Of a stretch of DNA of 35,421 nucleotides, positions 15,393 to 23,610 are shown piece by piece; within the stretch, counting starts at the first letter, position 1, and each line of letters begins with the position of its first letter. Source of the stretch: Limnohabitans sp. (GTDB taxonomy: Bacteria; Pseudomonadota; Gammaproteobacteria; Burkholderiales; Burkholderiaceae_C); NCBI GenBank assembly GCA_024642215.1, contig JAHEBO010000045.1:1-35421 (forward strand), given 5' to 3'. The notes below the pieces were generated by a model, which was not told the DNA's origin, did no database searches, and saw nothing but the letters and a program-made list of their open reading frames with translations. A program made the translations under genes and the position numbers.

Positions 15393-16012
15393 GGGAACAA
15401 TTGAGAAGCACCCGCATCTAGCAGCACAGGTGCCAGCGCTTCGTCGGTACAAAGCGCCCAGACCGTGGCGCCTGCCGCCACACCCGCTTCAATGCCTGCG
15501 GTGCTGTCTTCAATCACCAAGCAATGCTTCGGATCGCATTCCAAATGAGCCGCTGCCGCCAAGTAAACATCAGGGGCTGGTTTGGTTCTCGCCATTTCAT
15601 GGCCGCTGAAAATACGGCCTTCAAAATGCGGCATCAAGTCCACATGCGTCAATTGCATTTCAACTTTGAATCGGTCTGCGCCTGATGCACAGGCAATGGC
15701 GCCTTGCGTCAACTCATACGCTGCAGCCACCGCATCGTGCGCACCCGGCATCACTTGCAGACCGGCTTGCAGCGCATCGTTGCGACGCATTCGGAACGCG
15801 TGCAACCATTCCTCGGTCAGCGGCAAACCTGTTCGGGATTCAATTTCTGCCTTGTGATCTTTGACAGCTTTGCCGACGAAGTAACGAAAGCATTCTTCGG
15901 GCGACATCACCCAGCCCCGCTCTTCCAGCATGTCACGCAAGACGGCGTTGGTGATGGGTTCGCTGTCGACCAGCACGCCATCGCAATCAAAGAGTACGGC
16001 TTGAAAATTCAT
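15335..16012 (-). CDS. HAD-superfamily phosphatase (phosphoglycolate phosphatase / beta-phosphoglucomutase-like)
   Basis: A 225-residue HAD hydrolase of subclass IA. Motif I is FDCDGVLVDSEP with nucleophile Asp9 and Asp11; motif II lies near ACASGADRFKVE; motif III Lys is in MARTKPAPDVYL; motif IV is CLVIEDSTAGIEAG. The helical cap follows motif I. Substrates of this group vary (phosphoglycolate, sugar phosphates), so the specific reaction is unassigned. It is probably the last gene of the liuR operon, 28 nt after the YchJ-family gene. Its stop codon lies 58 nt inside the AraC-regulator gene. Confidence 0.9.
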   Translation of the reverse strand: MNFQAVLFDCDGVLVDSEPITNAVLRDMLEERGWVMSPEECFRYFVGKAVKDHKAEIESRTGLPLTEEWLHAFRMRRNDALQAGLQVMPGAHDAVAAAYELTQGAIACASGADRFKVEMQLTHVDLMPHFEGRIFSGHEMARTKPAPDVYLAAAAHLECDPKHCLVIEDSTAGIEAGVAAGATVWALCTDEALAPVLLDAGASQLFPHMGALPELWRASRKAAGV

Positions 16013-16040
16013 GCGCCGATGTTAACCGCTTCAAACGATT

Positions 16041-16463
16041 TCAGACGGCTTCGATGTAACGCCACTGCCCCTCTTCGCACACAAAACGACTGCGCTCGTG
16101 CAAACGGTGCGCTTTGCCAGCCACCCGCACCCGAGCGACAAACTCAACTTCGGCGGTGGCTTGACCGTCTTGCACCCCCGTCTCTACAAAGTCTTTGATT
16201 TCAAGACCGAGCCATTTGGCACCGTCATCAAAGTCCAAGCCTTCGGGTCGGTGTGCCGCCTGCCATGTGTGCTGGAGGTAGGCCTGGTTTTCCAACACAA
16301 AGGCGGTATAGCGAGAGCGCATCAAGTGCAGCGCATCAGACGGCAACTCGCCTTGCTCAATGAAACGGCCGCAGCAATCTGCATAGGCCACCTCTGCGCC
16401 CTTGCGCTTCAAGGCAGTGGGTGCGCCGCCGCAGGGGCACACTTTGGGCGCAGGCAAGGTCAA
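16041..16463 (-). CDS. YchJ family protein (UPF0225, SEC-C/NTF2-like)
   Basis: About 140 residues. CPCGG and ADCCGRFI near the N-terminus form the Cys-rich SEC-C type zinc motif, with an insertion between them. HLMRSRYTAFVLENQAYLQHTW, WLGLEI and HERSRFVCEEGQWRYIEA are the YchJ core, an NTF2-like fold. The E. coli protein ends with a second CPCG/CC motif, absent here. I choose a TTG start at 16463: it overlaps the stop of the upstream acyl-CoA dehydrogenase gene (TTGA), has AAAGGG just upstream, and places the motif near the N-terminus as in homologues. A GTG at 16523 is possible but would overlap the dehydrogenase by 64 nt. Function is unknown. Confidence 0.8.
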   Translation of the reverse strand: MTLPAPKVCPCGGAPTALKRKGAEVAYADCCGRFIEQGELPSDALHLMRSRYTAFVLENQAYLQHTWQAAHRPEGLDFDDGAKWLGLEIKDFVETGVQDGQATAEVEFVARVRVAGKAHRLHERSRFVCEEGQWRYIEAV

Positions 16464-17590
16464 GCCAACGCCCTTTGAATGATGATTTTTTGCACGTCGC
16501 TGGTGCCTTCGTAAATTTGGCACACACGCACATCGCGGTAAATTCGTTCAACAGGAAAATCGCTGACCACGCCATAACCACCCAAAGTTTGAATGGCGGC
16601 ACTGCAGATTTTTTCTGCTGCTTCGCTGGCAAACAACTTGGCCATGGCGGCTTCTTTCAAACAAGGCAAGCCTGCATCGCGCAATGTCGCAGCGTGCCAC
16701 ATCAGTTGACGTGCAGCCTCCAGTTGCGTGGCGCATTCTGCCAAACGGAAACCCACAGCTTGATGGTTGAAGATGGCGGTGCCAAAACTTTCGCGTTGCT
16801 TGGCGTACTCAATGGCCACCTCTAACGCACTGCGTGCCATGCCAATGCTTTGTGCCGCAATGCCAATGCGGCCGCCTTCCAGGGCAGACAAGGCAATCTT
16901 GTAACCTTCACCTTCTTGGCCAATCAAATTTTCGGCAGGCACTTCGCAGTTTTCAAAGTTGATTTGCGCGGTGTCACTGGAATGCTGACCCAGCTTGTCT
17001 TCCAAGCGCGCCACCTGATAACCGGGCGTGGCCGTGGGCACAATGAAAGCGCTCATGCCTTTTTTGCCGGCGCCTTTGTCGGTCACGGCAATCACGATGG
17101 CCACGTCGCCATGCTTGCCGCTGGTGATGAACTGTTTCACACCATTGATCACATAGGCATCGCCTTTGCGCGTGGCCGTGGTGCGCAAAGCCGATGCATC
17201 CGAGCCCACGTGAGGTTCCGTTAAACAAAATGCACCAAGCAGTTCACCTTGCGCCAAACGTGTCAGCCACTTTTGCTTTTGCGCATCGTTGCCGTAGCGC
17301 ATGAGAATGGCGTTGACGGGGCAGTTGGTGACGCTGATAGTGGTGCTGACGCCACCATCACCGGCGGCTATTTCTTCCAGCACCAAGGCCAGCGTGAGGT
17401 AATCCAAATTGGCGCCCCCCAAGGACTCGGGCACACAGATGCCATAAGCACCTAAGGCCGCCAAGCCTTTGTGCGCTTCTTTGGGAAACTCGTGGGTCTT
17501 GTCCCACGTGGCGGCGTGGGGCCACAGTTGTTCTTTGGCAAATGCGCGCACTGCGTCGCGAATCATTTCTTGGTCGGGGGTCAACAGCAT
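16460..17590 (-). CDS. Short-chain acyl-CoA dehydrogenase
   Basis: A 376-residue FAD enzyme of the butyryl/short-branched-chain type. The signature LTEPHVGSDASA (123-134), LGQHSSDTAQI (200-210) and QTLGGYGVVSDFPVERIYRDVRV (334-356) lead to IYEGTSDVQ with catalytic Glu361 at the classical SCAD position, unlike the two other acyl-CoA dehydrogenases in this window. It likely oxidises a short straight or 2-methyl-branched acyl-CoA, such as isobutyryl- or 2-methylbutyryl-CoA, which would extend the operon to valine or isoleucine; that is inference. It follows the SDR gene by 23 nt and overlaps the YchJ-family gene. Confidence 0.93.
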   Translation of the reverse strand: MLLTPDQEMIRDAVRAFAKEQLWPHAATWDKTHEFPKEAHKGLAALGAYGICVPESLGGANLDYLTLALVLEEIAAGDGGVSTTISVTNCPVNAILMRYGNDAQKQKWLTRLAQGELLGAFCLTEPHVGSDASALRTTATRKGDAYVINGVKQFITSGKHGDVAIVIAVTDKGAGKKGMSAFIVPTATPGYQVARLEDKLGQHSSDTAQINFENCEVPAENLIGQEGEGYKIALSALEGGRIGIAAQSIGMARSALEVAIEYAKQRESFGTAIFNHQAVGFRLAECATQLEAARQLMWHAATLRDAGLPCLKEAAMAKLFASEAAEKICSAAIQTLGGYGVVSDFPVERIYRDVRVCQIYEGTSDVQKIIIQRALA

Positions 17591-17613
17591 GTTGTTCTTT
17601 CAGAGGTGTTTGC

Positions 17614-18294
17614 CTACCAAGGCAACGTGGTTCCGTCGTAATTCAAAAACTGGCCTTGCACGGCAGCACGTTGCTTGGCGCCGCTGGCTGCTTCAAGCGT
17701 GGCACGCATTTGCGTCACACTGTCTTGTACGGTAAGAGGGGCAGCGTCACCGCCCATGTCGGTTTGCACCCAGCCCGGGCTCAGCGCCAACCAAGTGACA
17801 TTGGGAAAATCAGAAGGTGCTGTGCGCACCACCATGTTGAGGGCGGCTTTGCTCACCTTGTACAAAGCAGCCCGGCCGCTGTCGGTCAACGCAAGGCTGG
17901 CCATGCGGCTGCTGACAAAGGCAAAGGTGCCATCGGCCTCAGCCACCCAAGGGGCCACTTGCGGCAAAGCCTGCATAGCGCCCAGCACATTGGCGTGCAT
18001 GACGTCATCGAACACTTGTTGCGTGGGCGGTGTTTGCGGCGAGGCGCGGTCCATCACACCCGCCACATACAAAGCCAAATCAATTTTTTCGCCGTCCAAG
18101 CGCCAAGACAGGCCGCTCACACTGGCAGGCTTGGCCACATCAAGCTTGAAAGTTTCTGCGCCCACAGCTTGCAGCTTGGCACACCCTTCGTCGTCGCGCG
18201 CTGTGGCCAGCACGCGCCAGCCATCGGCCACATATTGGCGTGCAAACTCAAAGCCAATGCCGCGCGAGGCGCCCAAGATCAAAACAGTTTTCAT
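17614..18294 (-). CDS. Short-chain dehydrogenase/reductase (C-factor/CsgA-like)
   Basis: A 226-residue Rossmann enzyme. The cofactor motif GASRGIG is at residues 8-14 and the catalytic set is Ser in FVSSRMAS plus Tyr145 and Lys149 (YKVSK). PGWVQTDMGG follows the active site as in NAD(P)-dependent C-factor-like SDRs. The substrate cannot be read from sequence. Its place between thiolase and acyl-CoA dehydrogenase suggests a hydroxyacyl or oxoacyl intermediate, but it does not resemble PhaB closely. Start ATG 18294 is preferred to a TTG one codon upstream. Confidence 0.88.
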   Translation of the reverse strand: MKTVLILGASRGIGFEFARQYVADGWRVLATARDDEGCAKLQAVGAETFKLDVAKPASVSGLSWRLDGEKIDLALYVAGVMDRASPQTPPTQQVFDDVMHANVLGAMQALPQVAPWVAEADGTFAFVSSRMASLALTDSGRAALYKVSKAALNMVVRTAPSDFPNVTWLALSPGWVQTDMGGDAAPLTVQDSVTQMRATLEAASGAKQRAAVQGQFLNYDGTTLPW

Positions 18295-18320
18295 CAAAGG
18301 GCTCCTTGCTGAACTTGCGC

Positions 18321-19523
18321 TTAAACCAATTCCAACGCCACAGCAGTGCCTTCACCGCCACCAATGCACAGTGTGGCCAAACCTTTTTTCAGGCCACGTG
18401 CTTTGAGTGCGTGAATGAGCGTCACCATGATGCGCGCACCGGACGCGCCAATGGGATGACCCAAAGCGCACGCACCGCCGTTCACATTCACCTTCTCGTG
18501 CGGCACATTGAGTTCTTTCATGAGGGCCATGGGCACCACAGCAAACGCTTCGTTCACTTCCCACAAGTCCACATCGCCAACGGTCCAACCCGCTTTGGCC
18601 AAGGCTTTTTGCGTGGCACCCACTGGGGCTGTGGCAAACCATTCAGGTTCTTGTGCGTGGGTGGCGTGGCTCACAATGCGCGCCAAGGGTTTGCAACCCA
18701 ACTTATCGGCCGTGCTTTGACGCATCATGACCAAGGCTGCAGCGCCATCGTTGATCGAGGAGCTGGATGCAGCTGTGATGGTGCCGTCTTTTTTGAACGC
18801 AGGCTTCAAGCTGGTGACTTTGTCTAACTTCACTTTGCCAGGACCTTCGTCCACAGATACCGTGGTTTCACCCGCACGTGTTTTGAAAGTCACAGGTGTG
18901 ATTTCTGCTTGAAAAGCACCAGAGGCTGTGGCCGCTTTGGCGCGCTCAACGCTGGCAATGGCAAATGCGTCTTGCTCTGCACGCGTGAAGCTGTACTTGG
19001 CAGCACAGTCTTCACCAAAGGTGCCCATAGAACGACCTGCTTCGTATGCGTCTTCCAAACCATCGAGCATCATGTGATCGTAAATTTTGTCGTGACCCAT
19101 GCGATATCCCCCACGGCCCTTGAGCATCAAGTAAGGTGCGTTGGTCATGCTTTCCATGCCGCCTGCCACCAACACATCGTGTGAGCCCGCCAGCAACATG
19201 TCGTGCGCAAACATGGCGGCGCGCATGCCAGAGCCACACATCTTGGACATCGTGACGGCGCCTGCACTCTTGGGCAGACCACCTTTAAAGCCCGCCTGAC
19301 GCGCAGGCGCTTGGCCTTGGCCTGCCATCAGGCAATTGCCAAACAAGACTTCCGTGACCAACTCTGCGCTGAACTTGGAACCCGCTGCTGCGCGCTCCAC
19401 GGCAGCCTTGATGGCTGCACCGCCCAAGTCGTGTGCAGCGAGCGACGCGAAGTCGCCTTGAAAACTGCCCATCGGTGTGCGCGCTGCGCTAACAATGACG
19501 ACGGGGTCATGTGAAGTGGTCAT
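18321..19523 (-). CDS. Acetyl-CoA C-acetyltransferase (thiolase II)
   Basis: A 400-residue thiolase catalysing reversible acetoacetyl-CoA plus CoA to two acetyl-CoA. Catalytic residues are Cys96 (SKMCGSGMRA), His356 (NGGACALGHPIGASG) and Cys386 (LCIGGGEG). In this cluster it would finish off acetoacetate from the HMG-CoA lyase once activated to the CoA ester; no transferase or synthetase for that step is in the window. A biosynthetic PhaA-like role is an alternative. GGAG lies 8 nt upstream of the start. Confidence 0.95.
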   Translation of the reverse strand: MTTSHDPVVIVSAARTPMGSFQGDFASLAAHDLGGAAIKAAVERAAAGSKFSAELVTEVLFGNCLMAGQGQAPARQAGFKGGLPKSAGAVTMSKMCGSGMRAAMFAHDMLLAGSHDVLVAGGMESMTNAPYLMLKGRGGYRMGHDKIYDHMMLDGLEDAYEAGRSMGTFGEDCAAKYSFTRAEQDAFAIASVERAKAATASGAFQAEITPVTFKTRAGETTVSVDEGPGKVKLDKVTSLKPAFKKDGTITAASSSSINDGAAALVMMRQSTADKLGCKPLARIVSHATHAQEPEWFATAPVGATQKALAKAGWTVGDVDLWEVNEAFAVVPMALMKELNVPHEKVNVNGGACALGHPIGASGARIMVTLIHALKARGLKKGLATLCIGGGEGTAVALELV

Positions 19524-19562
19524 GTGAAGTACTCCAGTTAGATTGAAATTTTTGAAAACAAG

Positions 19563-20219
19563 TTACACACCGCGTGGGTAACGTTTGAAGGCGCGTCGAA
19601 ACACATCGACCACCTCGTGCGATCCGGTCATGGTGACGTCCATGTCTTTAACCAGGCCATCGTTCAAACCATAGACCCAGCCATGGACGGCAATTTTTTG
19701 GCCACGGCCCCAAGCGTCTTGCATGACGTTGGACAAAGCCACGTTGCCCACTTGCTCAATGACGTTCATCTCGCACATGGCGTCTTCGAGTTGCTGTTGT
19801 GGCAAATGGTTCAATCGTTGGCGATGGCGCAAACGTACATCTTGCACATGGCGCAGCCAGTTGTCGGCCAAGCCAATGCGGGTGCCACGTGTAGCAGCCA
19901 GCACACCGCCGCAGCCGTAATGACCCACTACCATGATGTGCTCCACTTTGAGCGCATCCACAGCGTATTGAATGACCGACAAGGCATTCAAGTCGGAGTG
20001 CACCACCACATTGGCCACGTTGCGATGCACAAACACTTCACCGGGCTCGAGGCCTGTGATTTGGTTGGCGGGCACGCGGCTATCGGAACAGCCGATCCAT
20101 AAATATTTAGGCGACTGTTGTTGCGCCAAATGGTTGAAGAAACCGGGCTGCTCGCGCTCCATGCGCTCGGCCCATACCCGGTTGTTGTCAAAGAGATGAG
20201 AAAGGTGTTTGGAGGTCAT
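19563..20219 (-). CDS. can: Beta-class carbonic anhydrase
   Basis: A 218-residue zinc enzyme interconverting CO2 and bicarbonate. Ligands and catalytic residues are visible: Cys44, Asp46 and Arg48 in WIGCSDSRVP, His100 and Cys103 in VVGHYGCGGV, and the EVFVHRNVAN strand. Length and motif spacing match E. coli Can. It lies between liuA (40 nt upstream) and the thiolase gene (39 nt downstream) in the same direction. The carboxylase of this pathway consumes bicarbonate, so local supply is a plausible reason for its position (inference). Confidence 0.96.
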   Translation of the reverse strand: MTSKHLSHLFDNNRVWAERMEREQPGFFNHLAQQQSPKYLWIGCSDSRVPANQITGLEPGEVFVHRNVANVVVHSDLNALSVIQYAVDALKVEHIMVVGHYGCGGVLAATRGTRIGLADNWLRHVQDVRLRHRQRLNHLPQQQLEDAMCEMNVIEQVGNVALSNVMQDAWGRGQKIAVHGWVYGLNDGLVKDMDVTMTGSHEVVDVFRRAFKRYPRGV

Positions 20220-20259
20220 GCTTGCATTGTCTCAACGTTTCAAAACTTTGACACGCGCC

Positions 20260-21438
20260 TTAGCAAGTTTCCGCAAACAATTCACGGCCAATCAGCATGC
20301 GGCGAATTTCGCTGGTGCCGGCGCCAATCTCATAGAGCTTGGCATCGCGCCACAAGCGGCCCAAGGGGTATTCGTTGATGTAGCCATTGCCACCAAAAAT
20401 TTGCACGCCTTCGCCGGCCATCCAGGTGGCTTTTTCGGCGCACCACAAAATGACACTTGCGCAGTCTTTGCGCACTTGTCGCACGTGGTCGGTGCCCAGC
20501 ATGTCGAGGTTTTTGCCTACGGTGTAGCAAAACGCACGGCCGGCTTGCAACACGGTGTACATGTCGGCCACTTTGCCTTGAATGAGTTGAAACTCACCGA
20601 TGCTTTGGCCAAACTGCTTGCGATCGTGTATGTAGGGAACCACGTTGTCCATCACCGATTGCATGATGCCCAATGGCCCTGCGGCCAACACAGCACGCTC
20701 GTAATCCAAACCACTCATCAAAACTTTGGCACCCATGTTGAGGCCGCCCAAAATATTCTCTTCTGGCACTTCCACGTTTTGAAACACCAGCTCACCCGTG
20801 TGGCTACCGCGCATGCCCAGCTTGTCGAGCTTCTGCGCAACCGAGAAGCCCTTCATGCTTTTCTCGATCAAGAAGGCGGTGACGCCGCGTGCGCCCATCT
20901 CGGGTTCGGTTTTGGCATACACCACCAAGGTGTCGGCATCAGGGCCGTTGGTGATCCACATCTTGTTGCCATTGAGCACGTAGTAGCCGCCCTTGTCTTC
21001 GGCTTTGAGCTTCATGCTGATGACGTCTGAACCAGCACCTGGCTCGCTCATGGCCAAGGCCCCCACGTGCTCGCCACTGATCAGCTTAGGCAAGTATTTT
21101 TGCTTTTGCGCCTCGGTGCCGTTGCGCTTGATTTGATTGACACACAAATTGCTGTGCGCACCATACGACAAGCCCACACTGGCCGACGCGCGAGAAATTT
21201 CTTCCATGGCAATCATGTGCGCCAAGTAACCCATGTTGGCGCCGCCGTAGGCTTCGGGCACCGTAATGCCCAAGACGCCCACGTCGCCCATTTTGCGCCA
21301 CAGGTCCATGGGGAATTGATCAGACCGATCAATTTCGGCGGCACGTGGCGCAATTTCGGCTTGTGCAAAATCGCGGACTGCATCGCGCAAAGCGTCAATG
21401 TCTTCGCCCAATTGAAAGTTAAGACCTGGCATGTTCAT
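20260..21438 (-). CDS. liuA: Isovaleryl-CoA dehydrogenase
   Basis: A 392-residue FAD enzyme converting isovaleryl-CoA to 3-methylcrotonyl-CoA, the first committed step of leucine degradation. [37 protein letters not shown] and [11 protein letters not shown] match IVD closely. The catalytic Glu247 lies in [19 protein letters not shown], the IVD position, while [12 protein letters not shown] has Gly at the SCAD position. A ribosome site GGAG lies 10 nt upstream of ATG 21438. Length is typical. Confidence 0.96.
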   Translation of the reverse strand: MNMPGLNFQLGEDIDALRDAVRDFAQAEIAPRAAEIDRSDQFPMDLWRKMGDVGVLGITVPEAYGGANMGYLAHMIAMEEISRASASVGLSYGAHSNLCVNQIKRNGTEAQKQKYLPKLISGEHVGALAMSEPGAGSDVISMKLKAEDKGGYYVLNGNKMWITNGPDADTLVVYAKTEPEMGARGVTAFLIEKSMKGFSVAQKLDKLGMRGSHTGELVFQNVEVPEENILGGLNMGAKVLMSGLDYERAVLAAGPLGIMQSVMDNVVPYIHDRKQFGQSIGEFQLIQGKVADMYTVLQAGRAFCYTVGKNLDMLGTDHVRQVRKDCASVILWCAEKATWMAGEGVQIFGGNGYINEYPLGRLWRDAKLYEIGAGTSEIRRMLIGRELFAETC

Positions 21439-21492
21439 GTTGTTGACTCCACACTGAATTTGAAAATTTGGAAAGCTGGTTGAGAATGACGC

Positions 21493-21936
21493 TCAATAGG
21501 TTTGCGGCACCGGCACCAAGGTTTGCTGCATCACGGCACACATGGATTTTTTGCCTTGTGCATCGATGTGAAAAACTTCCGCCGTGGTCACGATGATGCG
21601 TTTACCGCCTTTGACCACCTTGCCCACTGCGCGCAGTTCACCCTCTTGGTGACCACTTAAAAAATTGATTTTGTATTCCACCGTGACCACCTCCATGCCT
21701 TCAGGCGCCACTGTCAGGCCGGCATAGCCGCCTGCAATGTCGGCCAATGCGCCCATGGCTCCGCCATGAAAACCACCTTGCTGTTGCGTCACTTTCTCGC
21801 CATAGGGCAAGGCAATCTCGACTTCACCCGGTTCAGCGCGCAACAGCGTGGCGTCCAAGTGTTTCATCATGCCTTGCCGTGCAAAACTGGCAGCAATGCG
21901 CTTTGCAACGGGTGTAGAGAAGTCTGGCGTGCTCAT
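21493..21936 (-). CDS. PaaI-type hotdog-fold thioesterase
   Basis: A 147-residue acyl-CoA thioesterase-like protein. The hotdog helix motif GGFHGGAMGALADIAGGYAG (54-73) carries the HGG signature and Asp66, followed by TVEYKINFLSG, the usual next strand. It probably hydrolyses stalled or toxic acyl-CoAs from the pathway; substrate not inferable. Its ATG overlaps the stop of liuR by ATGA, so the two are translationally coupled. Confidence 0.88.
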   Translation of the reverse strand: MSTPDFSTPVAKRIAASFARQGMMKHLDATLLRAEPGEVEIALPYGEKVTQQQGGFHGGAMGALADIAGGYAGLTVAPEGMEVVTVEYKINFLSGHQEGELRAVGKVVKGGKRIIVTTAEVFHIDAQGKKSMCAVMQQTLVPVPQTY

Positions 21937-22346
21937 GCGACTGACTTTTTCTGAGCCGCCTTATCGGCCCGCGCCAGCAAGGTGCGCGCATCTTTTTCAT
22001 GCGTCTTCACCTCTTCCAGCGTGGCATGCAAGTCGGCCAACTGCGATTCCAGTTGCTGCCGGTGCTCGGCCAGCACCACCAAAAACTTTTTCAATTGAGG
22101 ACCTGTGTCGCGCGGGCTGTCGTACATGTCAATCAACTCTTTGGCCTCGGTGAGTGACAAGCCCAGACGTTTGGCGCGCAAGGTGAGTTTGAGACGTGTT
22201 CGGTCGCGCGAGGAATACACCCGGTTGCGGCCGCCTGGGCCAGAACGTTCGGGTTCCAACAAGCCCATGTCTTCATAAAAGCGAATGGCGCGCGTGGTCA
22301 GGTCAAATTCTTTGGCCAGGTCGCTGATTGAAAATTGTGTTGCCAT
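21933..22346 (-). CDS. liuR: MerR-family regulator of leucine/isovalerate catabolism (LiuR-type)
   Basis: A 137-residue regulator. The winged helix-turn-helix is at residues 1-70 (SISDLAKEFDLTTRAIRFYEDMGLLEPER...RVYSSRDRTRLKLTLRAKRLGLSL), followed by a dimerising coiled coil (about 85-125). It lacks the C-terminal Cys of metal-sensing MerR proteins. It heads the operon that encodes isovaleryl-CoA dehydrogenase, the arrangement seen for LiuR in Proteobacteria. A dyad ahead of its promoter region (22421-22442) is the likely autoregulatory site. Confidence 0.92.
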   Translation of the reverse strand: MATQFSISDLAKEFDLTTRAIRFYEDMGLLEPERSGPGGRNRVYSSRDRTRLKLTLRAKRLGLSLTEAKELIDMYDSPRDTGPQLKKFLVVLAEHRQQLESQLADLHATLEEVKTHEKDARTLLARADKAAQKKSVA

Positions 22347-22420
22347 GCTGCTTACTTTCCTGCTTGCGCACAGGCGACAGACGGGGTCGTCTGGTGCGAC
22401 TTACAATGCCTCAACTGTAA

Positions 22421-22442
22421 TTGACGTTAACGTAAACGTCAA
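22421..22442. promoter_or_regulatory. LiuR-type operator overlapping divergent promoters
   Basis: TTGACGTT and AACGTCAA form perfect 8-bp arms around a 6-nt centre (AACGTA), between liuR and the MBL-fold gene. Each outer TTGACG can serve as a -35 box: on the minus strand, 17 nt later comes TACAGT; on the plus strand, 18 nt later comes TATCGT. One bound dimer could therefore govern both directions. ACGT-rich 20-22 bp dyads are, as I recall, the LiuR site type; the exact consensus should be compared. Confidence 0.75.
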
Positions 22443-22478
22443 TCTATCGTCGGGATTTTTCCCCAACTCAGAATTGCC

Positions 22479-23594
22479 ATGATCCAAACTGCCTCCCCAC
22501 GCGCGCAAGTGAACCCCGCCGACCTGATGGCAGGCGAAAAGGCCTTGCGTTTTCCGCTAGACACCACCTTGCCCGAGTTGGGCCAAGTCTTGGAAGTGGC
22601 TCCGGGTATTGGGTGGCTCCGCATGGCCCTGCCCTTTGCACTGGACCACATCAATTTGTGGCTTTTGGCCGATTCAGAAGAAACACCGACGGGTGTGCGA
22701 CAAGGTTGGACCGTGGTGGATTGCGGCGTGACCAATCCGGGCACGCAAGCGGCCTGGCGCCAAGTGATGGCCGGCGCTATGAAAGGTTTGCCCATTTTGC
22801 GCGTGGTGGTGACGCACATGCACCCCGACCACATGGGCATGGCGCATTGGTTGTGCGCAGAATTTAACGCGCCCTTGTGGATGAGCGCCACGGAATACCA
22901 GGCAGCGCTGTTGGCATCCACAGGCGCCTCGAACTTTGGCGGTCAGAGCACGCAAAAGTTTTTTGCCGACCATGGCTGGAACGACCCGGCCGACCAGCAG
23001 CAAATCAAAGACCGCGTCTCTTATTACGCCAAGATGGTGCCCACGGTACCGGAGGCCTATCACCGCTTGATGCACGATCGCGAACTGCGCATTGGCGGCC
23101 GTACGTGGCGCTGCATCAGCGGCTGGGGCCACTCGCCCGAACACATGGCACTTTATTGCGATCAAGCCAAGGTGTTGATCAGTGGTGACATGGTGCTGCC
23201 CAAAATCTCCACCAACGTGAGCGTGTATGCACAAGAACCCGAGGCCAACTCACTGGCCTTGTTCATGCAATCGCTGCATCACTTCGACCCACTGCCTGCC
23301 GACACCTTGGTGTTGCCATCCCACGGCCGCCCCTTTGTAGGCTTGCACACACGCACGGCCCAATTGCTGAAGCACCACGAAGATCGCTTAGACGAGGTCT
23401 TAGAAGCCTGCAGCGCGCAAGCGGGCAGCGCACACGACATGCTCAAGGTCATTTTCAAAAGGCCCTTGGACTTTCACCAAACCACGTTTGCCATTGGCGA
23501 GTCTGTGGCGCATTTGCACGCGCTGTGGTTTGACGGAAAAATGTCACGCGAAAAAGATGCGCAGGGCGTTTGGCGGTTTAAAACACTGCGCTAA
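22479..23594 (+). CDS. Metallo-beta-lactamase-fold hydrolase, LACTB2/glyoxalase II-like
   Basis: A 371-residue enzyme. The metal motif THMHPDHMG gives His113, His115, Asp117 and His118; further ligands are expected in WGHSPEHMALY, ISGDMVLP and LPSHGRPF. The C-terminal part (about 290-371: RTAQLLKHHEDRLDEVLEAC...LHALWFDGKM) resembles the winged-helix tail of LACTB2-like proteins. Substrates of relatives include thioesters, phosphodiesters and lactones. It is transcribed divergently from liuR and shares its operator, pointing to a role linked to branched acyl-CoA breakdown, perhaps thioester hydrolysis (inference). Confidence 0.88.
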   Translation: MIQTASPRAQVNPADLMAGEKALRFPLDTTLPELGQVLEVAPGIGWLRMALPFALDHINLWLLADSEETPTGVRQGWTVVDCGVTNPGTQAAWRQVMAGAMKGLPILRVVVTHMHPDHMGMAHWLCAEFNAPLWMSATEYQAALLASTGASNFGGQSTQKFFADHGWNDPADQQQIKDRVSYYAKMVPTVPEAYHRLMHDRELRIGGRTWRCISGWGHSPEHMALYCDQAKVLISGDMVLPKISTNVSVYAQEPEANSLALFMQSLHHFDPLPADTLVLPSHGRPFVGLHTRTAQLLKHHEDRLDEVLEACSAQAGSAHDMLKVIFKRPLDFHQTTFAIGESVAHLHALWFDGKMSREKDAQGVWRFKTLR

Positions 23595-23610
23595 GTGCGT
23601 CAGCCGGGCC

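Noticed and set aside
22674-23234. Minus-strand open frame opposite the MBL-fold gene
   Set aside because: Antisense to a protein with intact metal-binding motifs; no support of its own.
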